Virus record (IMG/VR): IMGVR_UViG_3300022822_000069
Location: 1-28,877 of that record
Source of the DNA: a virus
Reading direction: 5' to 3' (one strand)
Length of the DNA: 28,877 bases
Part shown: one piece after another, positions 23,441 to 28,527 of the stretch
Numbering within the stretch: position 1 is the first letter of the stretch
How the letters are laid out: each line of letters starts with the position of its first letter
Notes under the pieces: model-generated
The model's database searches: none
Seen by the model: the letters and a program-made list of their open reading frames with translations, nothing else
Told to the model about the DNA's origin: nothing
Translations under genes and position numbers: made by a program

Positions 23441-23697
23441 AAAAAGAAACTATAGAAAAATGGATCGAAAATGCACCTGCTCATGAATCTGTAATATATT
23501 ACACAGGACATTTAATTGAAGCAAGAAACGACATAAATCTAACAAAAAAAACTGATCTTTTTATGTTAGCCGCTGAAGAAGGGAAAATAGAGTTATATCA
23601 AAAAAAAATCAAAGCAGGCACTGAAAAAAATAGTCCTATTTATGATTATATAGCTAGAAAGTTAAAAACACATGAAAAAAGTAACCATAACAAGTAA
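23437..23697 (+). CDS. Hypothetical protein, 86 aa
   Basis: ATGA overlap with the preceding gene. Soluble, helical and charged: MKKETIEKWIENAPAHESVI, then YYTGHLIEARND, FMLAAEEGKIELYQKKI and YDYIARKLKTHEKSNHNK. The pattern of a short beta segment (VIYYTGHLIEA) between helices, ending in a basic tail, could fit a small winged-helix DNA binder, but this is a guess from layout. It overlaps the next gene by 26 nt. Confidence 0.65.
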   Translation: MKKETIEKWIENAPAHESVIYYTGHLIEARNDINLTKKTDLFMLAAEEGKIELYQKKIKAGTEKNSPIYDYIARKLKTHEKSNHNK

Positions 23698-23857
23698 AGA
23701 CATAAATCAAAAACAATGGAGTAATCTGTTGTTAGAGCTTAATTTGATAAAAACTGCATGGAAAAACTATGCACATTTAGAATTACAAGCTCATGGTTTA
23801 AAGAAAATATTAGCAGCCGGTACAAAAACTGCTGAAATCAATACAGAAGAACAGTAA
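23672..23857 (+). CDS. Conserved-looking hypothetical protein, 61 aa
   Basis: The start lies inside the previous gene. The product MKKVTITSKDINQKQWSNLL continues LELNLIKTAWKNYAHLELQA and GLKKILAAGTKTAE. It is a short beta strand followed by helices. I have the impression of a recurrent marine phage protein (TITSKDI..KQWSN.LLELNL), with no known activity. It is the last gene before the promoter of the ribbon-helix-helix regulator. Confidence 0.6.
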   Translation: MKKVTITSKDINQKQWSNLLLELNLIKTAWKNYAHLELQAHGLKKILAAGTKTAEINTEEQ

Positions 23858-23860
23858 TAC

Positions 23861-23889
23861 TTGACTATGTAGGAGTTTTCCTATATAGA
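23861..23889 (+). promoter_or_regulatory. Promoter of the ribbon-helix-helix gene
   Basis: TTGACT (23861-23866), a 17-nt spacer, TATAGA (23884-23889); TATATA at 23882 is an alternative with 15-nt spacing. The gene starts at 23912 after AAAGGAAAG, so unlike copies A and B this transcript has a normal leader. Confidence 0.6.
23865..23888 (+). promoter_or_regulatory. Palindromic operator between -35 and -10 of the regulator gene
   Basis: Left arm CTATGTAGGA (23865-23874), 4-nt centre GTTT, right arm TCCTATATAG (23879-23888). The arms match as inverted repeats at 9 of 10 positions. A site here would block polymerase, as expected for autoregulation by the ribbon-helix-helix protein encoded next. 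Confidence 0.6.
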
Positions 23890-23911
23890 TAATATAAACA
23901 AAGGAAAGAAA

Positions 23912-24085
23912 ATGACTGATATAAGTAAATATAGAAACGTATCTTTAACACATAGTACGTATAAGAAGTTGATAGCAATCTCTAAGGTACTTTTACCTGA
24001 AGCACCGTTGTCAATTAGTAAAACCATAGAATCAATTACAAATGAGAAAGTAAAAAAATTAAATGGCAAACTTAAAAAAGCGTAG
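23912..24085 (+). CDS. Ribbon-helix-helix transcription regulator, 57 aa
   Basis: The protein is the size of Arc/Mnt repressors. Residues 7-13 (YRNVSLT) form the DNA-contacting beta strand with alternating polar side chains. HSTYKKLIAISKVL is helix A, LSISKTIESITNEKVKKL is helix B, and a basic tail NGKLKKA closes it. AAAGGAAAG precedes the ATG. It has its own promoter with a near-perfect palindrome between -35 and -10, strongly suggesting autoregulation. Similar half-sites at two other promoters in the window suggest it controls several early units. It is shorter than common length cut-offs. The fold is inferred by pattern; no search was possible. Confidence 0.72.
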   Translation: MTDISKYRNVSLTHSTYKKLIAISKVLLPEAPLSISKTIESITNEKVKKLNGKLKKA

Positions 24086-24305
24086 GCACAAGGCAATCTG
24101 TTCTGAGTGTAATGGAAATGGTTACAAACAATTCCAAATACAAGAGAATGGAAAATTAAACGAAGATAAAACTAGCAGAGAGCATATAATTTTACAATGT
24201 GATATATGTGATTCGGAAGGAGAAATTTATGTGGATGAGTCCGAAGTTGTTGAGTTTTATCTTGATGATGATACTTCTACAAGTGATGTTGGTAAGTTGC
24301 ACTAA
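24063..24305 (+). CDS. DnaJ-type zinc-finger protein, 80 aa
   Basis: CSECNGNGYKQ (Cys13, Cys16) and CDICDSEGEIY (Cys46, Cys49) are two CxxCxGxG-like repeats, the zinc-binding units of DnaJ and of many small phage proteins. A Lys/Arg-rich start (MANLKKRRHKAI) and a very acidic tail (VDESEVVEFYLDDD) flank them. It overlaps the regulator gene by 23 nt, so it shares its promoter and possibly its control. A role as a nucleic-acid or protein adaptor is inferred. Confidence 0.7.
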   Translation: MANLKKRRHKAICSECNGNGYKQFQIQENGKLNEDKTSREHIILQCDICDSEGEIYVDESEVVEFYLDDDTSTSDVGKLH

Positions 24306-24308
24306 GGA

Positions 24309-24338
24309 TTTACAACCGAATCCCTACACGACTATAAT
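24309..24338 (+). promoter_or_regulatory. Candidate promoter with consensus -10
   Basis: TTTACA (24309-24314), an 18-nt spacer and TATAAT (24333-24338), in the 57-nt gap before the gene at 24363. It lacks the TCCTATATA element seen at the other early promoters. Confidence 0.5.
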
Positions 24339-24362
24339 AAAACAATTAATGAAAGAAAAAAA

Positions 24363-24737
24363 ATGAACGACAACTTTAAATTAGATACGCCTTATATTGC
24401 AGGACTGTTTGATGCTAAAGGTATTATTAAAAGTTCTACAAAAACAAAGTGGCATTGGAAAATGGAACTGTCTATGGCAGATAGAGATGTTATAAAGTTG
24501 ATTCATGAGACTTTAAAGTGTGGTGAGTTACGTAAAATTAAAAAACAATGGCGTTGGACATGTTTTAATAAAGATTGTTTCTTTGTTGCAAGAGAATTAT
24601 GGGCTTATGCCTTAGTTAAATTACACATGATAGAAAAAGTTATAGATTATTATGGTCCTGATATACAAGATCTTGATGATAATGTAATTGAACTCGATAA
24701 ATTTAGAAATAACATATGGTTTGGGAAGAAAAAATAA
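24363..24737 (+). CDS. LAGLIDADG-like protein with altered catalytic position, 124 aa
   Basis: Residues 11-22, YIAGLFDAKGII, align with the LAGLIDADG helix, and the following KWHWKMELSMADRDVIKLIH has the beta-beta-helix layout of that homing endonuclease fold. The catalytic acidic residue (second D of DADG) is Lys19, so strand cleavage is doubtful. A later helix, ELWAYALVKLHMIEKVIDYY, fits the rest of a single domain; the C-terminus is IQDLDDNVIELDKFRNN. One motif only, so it would act as a dimer. It may be a domesticated DNA-binding protein. It has its own candidate promoter and its stop overlaps the next ATG. Confidence 0.65.
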   Translation: MNDNFKLDTPYIAGLFDAKGIIKSSTKTKWHWKMELSMADRDVIKLIHETLKCGELRKIKKQWRWTCFNKDCFFVARELWAYALVKLHMIEKVIDYYGPDIQDLDDNVIELDKFRNNIWFGKKK

Positions 24738-24871
24738 TGATAGATTTTTTTGTATATAAATGTTTAGAGAAGATTAATGATATATCAACAAAACTAACAA
24801 GTTGGTCATGGAAAAAACTATGGGCTGACAGAAAGAAAGGTTATGGCTACAGGAAAAGAAACAAAAACTAA
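24737..24871 (+). CDS. Small basic protein, 44 aa
   Basis: TAATG overlap with the previous gene. The product MIDFFVYKCLEKINDISTKL continues TSWSWKKLWADRKKGYGYRK. It is aromatic and basic, probably a surface helix. The start resembles the 30-residue product at 22377. It overlaps the next gene by 29 nt in another frame, so one of the two starts could be wrong. Confidence 0.45.
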   Translation: MIDFFVYKCLEKINDISTKLTSWSWKKLWADRKKGYGYRKRNKN

Positions 24872-25055
24872 ATTTTATATTAATTATTTTTCAAAGTCTG
24901 ATGGGAAAAAAATAAAACGACCTTACGATCCCCATTCAGAAAAACAACATGAGTTTATTGCAAGAAGTGGTAATCTTTGTAAACGGTACTGGGACACTAG
25001 TAAGGAAGGTTTGAGGACCGCTAACGCACCTTGGACGATTATGGTAAAGAAATGA
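24843..25055 (+). CDS. Hypothetical protein, 70 aa
   Basis: AAGAAAGG precedes the ATG. The protein reads MATGKETKTKFYINYFSKSD, then ARSGNLCKRYWDTSKEG and APWTIMVKK, a short beta-rich fold with a conserved-looking KRYWD...NAPWTI ending that I associate with small marine phage proteins. No catalytic motif is visible. The stop overlaps the next ATG. Confidence 0.6.
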   Translation: MATGKETKTKFYINYFSKSDGKKIKRPYDPHSEKQHEFIARSGNLCKRYWDTSKEGLRTANAPWTIMVKK

Positions 25056-25231
25056 CAAAAAAAGAAAAATACGACGGCAGAAGTAGACCTTCTAATAAAG
25101 CTTATGATGAGAGTTGGCATAGAATTTTTGGATCAAACCCTGTAGCATTGGAGGTTAGGACTCCTAAGTTTAAATCTCAAGTGGTTGTATCTAAGAAAAT
25201 ATATAACAGAAAAAGAAATGATAACGGATAA
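25052..25231 (+). CDS. Hypothetical basic protein, 59 aa
   Basis: The ATG at 25052 overlaps the previous stop (ATGA) and is preferred to one at 25031, which would overlap by 25 nt. The product MTKKEKYDGRSRPSNKAYDE continues SWHRIFGSNPVALEVRTPKF and a Lys/Arg-rich end. It is probably a small nucleic-acid binder; no family is recognised. Confidence 0.5.
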   Translation: MTKKEKYDGRSRPSNKAYDESWHRIFGSNPVALEVRTPKFKSQVVVSKKIYNRKRNDNG

Positions 25232-25364
25232 AGACGCAAAAGAATTTCATAAAATGATTAAGAAGTTAGAAGAACAAAATAGATTTAAAAAAGAACAAGA
25301 TGAGTTGAAGGAAAGTTATGAACAATCAAAAAAAAATAAAAAGGAACGTGATGATAAAAAATAA
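25218..25364 (+). CDS. Small coiled-coil protein, 48 aa
   Basis: The ATG lies 11 bases inside the end of the previous gene, with AAAAAGAA upstream. Nearly all residues are Lys, Glu, Asp, Gln or Asn (KMIKKLEEQNRFKKEQDELK), giving a single charged helix. It overlaps the next gene by 14 nt. It could equally be a non-coding purine-rich stretch. Confidence 0.4.
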   Translation: MITDKDAKEFHKMIKKLEEQNRFKKEQDELKESYEQSKKNKKERDDKK

Positions 25365-25812
25365 TGAAAATATAATAAACTCTATACAATTAGGAAAAAC
25401 TATACAAAAATTTATTACAACAATAGACGGTTTTTTTGTAGAACCTAAAAAAGAAGAGTATTACGAATTATTAAGAGCATTTAAACATTGTAAGAGGGTT
25501 ATAAAAGATATTAATTATATAAAAAAAGTTAAACGTAGGAGTATTAGAGAGTGGCTTTGGACCTGGATATTATTTTTTTATGCTAGACCGGAGAGTGCTT
25601 TTTTTGCCTTAAAAAATACTAAAAGAGATTCAAAATTTTATGTAAATGAATATTGGATTCTTAAAAATGATATTAAAGAAGTTGAAGAATGTATTGATCA
25701 ATTAGATGAAACTCTTGATCAATTTGAAATTTTTTCTTTAAGAATGAAAGAAGTGGATAAAAAGTTTGAAACTATTGCAAAAGAAATAGGTGAGTATGAT
25801 AAAAAAAAGTAA
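25351..25812 (+). CDS. Hypothetical helical protein with a hydrophobic aromatic segment, 153 aa
   Basis: AAGGAACG lies just before the ATG at 25351, which is preferred to 25318. It begins MIKNNENIINSIQLGKTIQK. A mid-protein stretch, REWLWTWILFFYARPE, is strongly hydrophobic and aromatic and could lie in the membrane surface. The C-terminal 60 residues are a charged coiled coil (LKNDIKEVEECIDQLDETLD, then QFEIFSLRMKEVDKKF). No known domain. It overlaps the nuclease gene, which follows in another frame. Confidence 0.6.
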   Translation: MIKNNENIINSIQLGKTIQKFITTIDGFFVEPKKEEYYELLRAFKHCKRVIKDINYIKKVKRRSIREWLWTWILFFYARPESAFFALKNTKRDSKFYVNEYWILKNDIKEVEECIDQLDETLDQFEIFSLRMKEVDKKFETIAKEIGEYDKKK

Positions 25813-26539
25813 CAAATACAGCTATATACAAGGAAAACAGCTCACGGACCCCGGATCAGGGACGAGGATGTATGAGATTGGTAATTACAAATTACCTAGT
25901 GTTACGACTGTACTCGGTGCCACAAAAAATCAAGATTTTATAAAAAAATGGAAAGCTCGAGTGGGGGAAACAAATGCAGAACAAATCAAGAACCATTCAA
26001 GTTCACGTGGAACATGCATGCACAAATTCTTGGAGCACTATGTTCTTGGGACCAATATCATTGATCTAACACCCATAGGTCAAGAAGCACGGCCCATGGC
26101 TGATAAAATTATAGAGATGGGTCTTGCACCCGTAGATGAATATTATGGTAGTGAAGTTATGTTACACTATCCTGGCCTGTACGCGGGTGCTACAGACCTT
26201 ATATGCAGTCATAATGGTATGGAGACTGTTGTCGATTTCAAGCAGTCTAATCGACCAAAAAGAGAAGAATGGATTGAAGATTATTATTTACAAATTGCAG
26301 CCTACGCTATGGCCCACGATTATGTTTATGGATCTAAAATTAAACAAGGTGTCATTATGGTTTGTACGCCAGATTTATACTATCAAGAGTTTAAAGTTGA
26401 AGGATTACAATTCAGGAAATGGAAACATGAGTTTCTAAAAAGATTGGACATGTATAATGAATTAAAATTTAGTGAGAAAGAGAAAGTTAAAGTAGATACT
26501 AATGAATTATTAAAAGAATTTGAGAAGGATAAATCATGA
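25796..26539 (+). CDS. PD-(D/E)XK nuclease (RecB/Cas4-like exonuclease), 247 aa
   Basis: Starts at ATG 25796 after AGGTGAG; GTG 25790 would add two residues. Catalytic core: SEVMLHYPGLYAGATDLI with Glu120 and Asp134, VVDFKQSNRPK with Asp147 and Lys149, and YLQIAAYAMAH with Gln166, the RecB-family QxxxY-type motif. The upstream SSRGTCMHKFLEHYV block is the usual His-containing helix of this family. It likely degrades or resects DNA for phage recombination or host-genome breakdown. The gene's higher-GC 5' part differs from its very AT-rich neighbours. The stop overlaps the next ATG, coupling it to a second nuclease-like gene. Confidence 0.85.
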   Translation: MIKKSNKYSYIQGKQLTDPGSGTRMYEIGNYKLPSVTTVLGATKNQDFIKKWKARVGETNAEQIKNHSSSRGTCMHKFLEHYVLGTNIIDLTPIGQEARPMADKIIEMGLAPVDEYYGSEVMLHYPGLYAGATDLICSHNGMETVVDFKQSNRPKREEWIEDYYLQIAAYAMAHDYVYGSKIKQGVIMVCTPDLYYQEFKVEGLQFRKWKHEFLKRLDMYNELKFSEKEKVKVDTNELLKEFEKDKS

Positions 26540-27231
26540 AAGCTGGAAGCGGAAAACATCCAATAAGATATACACACCCAATAACGGGTGTTGTCTCACC
26601 ACAGTCTTGGTATATAAATGAACAGGGCATAAAGAAAAACATTAGCAGTAAGTATATGGAGTATCAAGTTGATGATAAATGGGTAAAAGCAAAGTTAGTT
26701 CCTCATCTTAGGGAGTATAGTATAAAATATTATAATTCTAAAAAAGGTTTTATGCTGAAGATTCATGGCTCGATGACTAGAAAGGTAAAGGATAGGCTAA
26801 AACAAGGTAAAACTCTGCATGGAGAGTTTGAATTTAAAGATGATCGTCGTGGTCGATGCGATAAACTTTTAGAAGCTTTTGATAAACAAGTGGCACGATA
26901 CGGAGATAGATGTCCGATGACCCATATACCTTTTACTATGAGTAAGCCCAATGAGCTAAGAGATATAAACAACTATCACGGTGGAGTTTATTCCAATGTA
27001 TCAGCGGACCGTATTTTTAATCCTATAGAGTACACCGAACAAAATACAATATTTACTTCTCAATTATGGAATTTAAAAAAAGGTACTAGTTCTATTGAAG
27101 AACTAAAATTTATTTTCATACCAGAAGTTTTGACACGATATAAAGCAATTGTAATAGAACGATTTCCTGATCAAATATACAAAATTAATGAGTTAGAGAA
27201 CGGGGCGGAGCACCCTCAAGAGAGACGATAG
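26536..27231 (+). CDS. HNH-like nuclease, 231 aa
   Basis: Residues 124-183 carry the treble-clef signature: DRCPMTHIPFTM (Cys126, Thr129), then YSNVSADRIFNPIEYTEQN (Asp158-Arg159, Asn170) and QLWNLKKG (Asn179). Serine occupies the place of the first His in the classical motif, a variant seen in phage HNH relatives with SxDRI. The N-terminal 70 residues (YTHPITGVVSPQSWYINEQG, KWVKAKLVPHLREYSIKYY) look like a separate DNA-binding part. ATGA overlap with the PD-(D/E)XK gene suggests the two act together, for instance in recombination or host-DNA degradation. Catalytic activity is not certain. Confidence 0.65.
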   Translation: MKAGSGKHPIRYTHPITGVVSPQSWYINEQGIKKNISSKYMEYQVDDKWVKAKLVPHLREYSIKYYNSKKGFMLKIHGSMTRKVKDRLKQGKTLHGEFEFKDDRRGRCDKLLEAFDKQVARYGDRCPMTHIPFTMSKPNELRDINNYHGGVYSNVSADRIFNPIEYTEQNTIFTSQLWNLKKGTSSIEELKFIFIPEVLTRYKAIVIERFPDQIYKINELENGAEHPQERR

Positions 27232-27245
27232 GCTCTTAAGCTGTT

Positions 27246-27443
27246 GTGATGAGCTTCTTACCCCTTTTCATCACCGTTGCAACAGCACCTATCATTACCC
27301 AATATTACAGAAGCATGGATCATGGAACACGGACCAATTATTATTATTCTCATCATTCTCATAGGTGTACGACAAGATCAATTATTCCTGGTGGATGGAA
27401 CACGAGAAAGGTTGACAAACATCCCAAAGTATCCTATATATAA
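27246..27443 (+). CDS. Possible small membrane protein, 65 aa
   Basis: GTG 27246 (or ATG 27249) opens a frame MSFLPLFITVATAPIITQYY, a signal-like hydrophobic start, followed by a Tyr/His/Ser-rich polar part. It has no clear ribosome-binding site and overlaps the frame at 27322 for over 100 nt. One or both may be real. The 215-nt stretch between 27231 and 27447 holds nothing else except promoter copy B. Confidence 0.35.
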   Translation: MMSFLPLFITVATAPIITQYYRSMDHGTRTNYYYSHHSHRCTTRSIIPGGWNTRKVDKHPKVSYI

Positions 27444-27450
27444 GACATGA
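27322..27450 (+). CDS. Possible single-span membrane peptide, 42 aa
   Basis: The frame reads MEHGPIIIILIILIGVRQDQ, then LFLVDGTRERLTNIPKYPIY. A strongly hydrophobic span follows a short acidic start, and the stop overlaps the ATG at 27447 (ATGA), as elsewhere in the region. AGAAG lies eight bases upstream. It competes with the frame starting at 27246. Confidence 0.45.
   Translation: MEHGPIIIILIILIGVRQDQLFLVDGTRERLTNIPKYPIYKT
27412..27440 (+). promoter_or_regulatory. Strong sigma70-like promoter (copy B)
   Basis: TTGACA (27412-27417), a 17-nt spacer and TATATA (27435-27440). It is a near-copy of the promoter at 23009, sharing GGTTGACAAACATC and AGTATCCTATATA. The expected start falls on the ATG at 27447, or gives a 51-nt leader for the ATG at 27498. 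Confidence 0.75.
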
Positions 27451-27497
27451 AAGAAATAACATTTATCGGCCTTCATATAGCCTACAGGAGAAAAATA

Positions 27498-27698
27498 ATG
27501 AATAAGAAAAAAAGAATATGGAATAACTGTATTACTCCCTCTCTTTCATTAATTAAATATCAGAATAAATTTGATAAATTAATGATACAAATTGAGAGAG
27601 ATAAAATCTTAAAAAAAGTGCCGGGTAATCATATTAGAGGAATGGCTGTTCAAATGATTAAGAGTTTAAATAGCTATTTGAAAACAAATAGACTGTGA
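27498..27698 (+). CDS. Small basic hypothetical protein, 66 aa
   Basis: AGGAG (27486-27490) lies seven bases before the ATG at 27498, which I prefer. An in-frame ATG at 27447, exactly at the predicted transcription start, would add 17 residues (MKEITFIGLHIAYRRKI). The product is basic and helical: ITPSLSLIKYQNKFDKLMIQ, then VPGNHIRGMAVQMIKSLNSY. A small DNA-binding protein is likely by charge. Past the stop, another frame continues with CSNCGKIK, a possible lost zinc knuckle. It is the last gene before the repeat array. Confidence 0.6.
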   Translation: MNKKKRIWNNCITPSLSLIKYQNKFDKLMIQIERDKILKKVPGNHIRGMAVQMIKSLNSYLKTNRL

Positions 27699-27751
27699 GA
27701 CTGAATTGTGTTCCAATTGTGGCAAGATTAAAGCAAAATAAGGCAGATTAC

Positions 27752-27984
27752 TGCGACACCCAAGGTGTCGCAAGGTATCGCATAAATGCGTTTTATGCGG
27801 GTTTTGCTATCGCAGGGTGTCGCGAGATTTCTGTTTTTCTGTGTCATTGTGTCGCATGTCTGTATACTTATGTCGCAGGTAAAGCCCATATAGAGAAAAA
27901 ACTGCGATAGCTACCTTGAAAAAAATGGCGTTAAATGAACAACTGCGACACCTGCGATACCACTGCGACACCCCAGGTGTCGCA
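27752..27984. repeat. Nested large inverted repeat built from the TGCGACACC elements
   Basis: The left half (27752-27782) is the inverted counterpart of the right half (27953-27984), differing only in a 3-nt centre and a 1-versus-2-nt linker. Nested inside, GCTATCGCAG (27806-27815) is the perfect inverse of CTGCGATAGC (27902-27911). Variants pair with matching variants: GGTATCGCA with TGCGATACC, and CTATCGCA with TGCGATAG. It can form a long cruciform or RNA stem. Confidence 0.75.
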
Positions 27985-28120
27985 TGTTTTTGGTCAAATG
28001 GACAGCGGTTACCAACACTTCTAGGAGATAGGTCAACATTATTTACTTCTTGCGACACCTCCCAGGATTTTTTAGCGCAAATAAATAAAAAAAATAAAAA
28101 TATGCTCTTTAGGTGTCGCA
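27752..28120. repeat. Array of 14 TGCGACACC elements (iteron-like)
   Basis: Exact plus-orientation copies start at 27752, 27944, 27964 and 28051. Exact reverse copies (GGTGTCGCA) start at 27764, 27976 and 28112. Variants are GGTATCGCA 27774, CTATCGCA 27807, GGTGTCGCG 27816, TGTGTCGCA 27848, TATGTCGCA 27869, TGCGATAGC 27903 and TGCGATACC 27953. Two perfect palindromes with 3-nt centres lie at 27752-27772 and 27964-27984. Spacing is irregular. A binding array for a replication, packaging or recombination protein is the best guess. Confidence 0.85.
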
Positions 28121-28143
28121 GCACCAAAGCTGCCTTATTTTAA
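28118..28143 (+). terminator. Possible weak intrinsic terminator
   Basis: GCAGC (28118-28122), loop ACCAAA, GCTGC (28129-28133), then CTTATTTTAA. The stem is only five base pairs and overlaps the last repeat element, so termination may be weak. Confidence 0.35.
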
Positions 28144-28206
28144 ACACAATTGAGGCAATTTTTATTTTCCCTGTTCGTGCCTATATTTTTGATATATAGA
28201 GGTTTC

Positions 28207-28527
28207 ATGCCTAAAAGAAAAAACAAATCTAGAAATTTAAACACCTATTCTAAACCTAAATTGATTAAACAAGAGGTTACATTCCCCTATTCAAGATATA
28301 AAATAGATTGGTGTGACATCGTCACTGAAGGCGGTTGGGGATCTGAAAAAGAATTTAATAACATGAAATTAGCAACTCCAGTAAGTGAAGGTTATCTTTT
28401 TAGTAAGGATAAACACACTGTAAAAATTTTTGCGGGTTATGATATTGATGATGATGGTACTATTACTTTTTCTGAACGATCGGTGTTTCCGACTTCGTGT
28501 GTTCTGAAGATGACGAAACTTCATTAA
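28207..28527 (+). CDS. Conserved phage hypothetical protein, 106 aa
   Basis: ATG 28207 with AGAGG four bases upstream is preferred to TTG 28150, which would add 19 hydrophobic residues. The N-terminus is very basic (MPKRKNKSRNLNTYSKPKLI). The rest is a small beta domain: RYKIDWCDIVTEGGWGSEKE, MKLATPVSEGYLFSKDKHTV, FAGYDIDDDGTITFSERSVF and a closing helix. The pattern (W.D...E.GW, GYL...KD..V, ER..FP) recurs in a widespread phage family of unknown role. Its last 65 bases overlap the minus-strand terminase gene tail to tail. Confidence 0.65.
   Translation: MPKRKNKSRNLNTYSKPKLIKQEVTFPYSRYKIDWCDIVTEGGWGSEKEFNNMKLATPVSEGYLFSKDKHTVKIFAGYDIDDDGTITFSERSVFPTSCVLKMTKLH

Larger units (their letters stand above)
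27699..28206 (+). other. Non-coding region of about 500 nt carrying the repeat array
   Basis: No convincing gene is present. The open frames here (27695-27910, 27916-28143 and a minus-strand one at 27807-28127) run through palindromes and have a Cys/Arg-rich, atypical composition. The region is richer in G+C than its neighbours at each repeat and AT-rich between them, especially 28070-28105. Confidence 0.6.

Noticed and set aside
24309-24335. tRNA fragment or attachment site (ACCGAATCCC resembles a T-arm)
   Set aside because: No matching T-stem, no acceptor or anticodon arm, and no integrase nearby; the sequence is better explained as a promoter spacer.
27752-28120. CRISPR array
   Set aside because: Units are only 9 bp, in both orientations and at irregular spacing (0 to about 80 nt), with no constant spacer length and no cas genes.
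27695-28143. Open frames 27695-27910, 27916-28143 and minus-strand 27807-28127 as genes
   Set aside because: They run through the repeat elements, have Cys/Arg/His-rich atypical composition, no ribosome-binding site, and their codons are dictated by palindromes.
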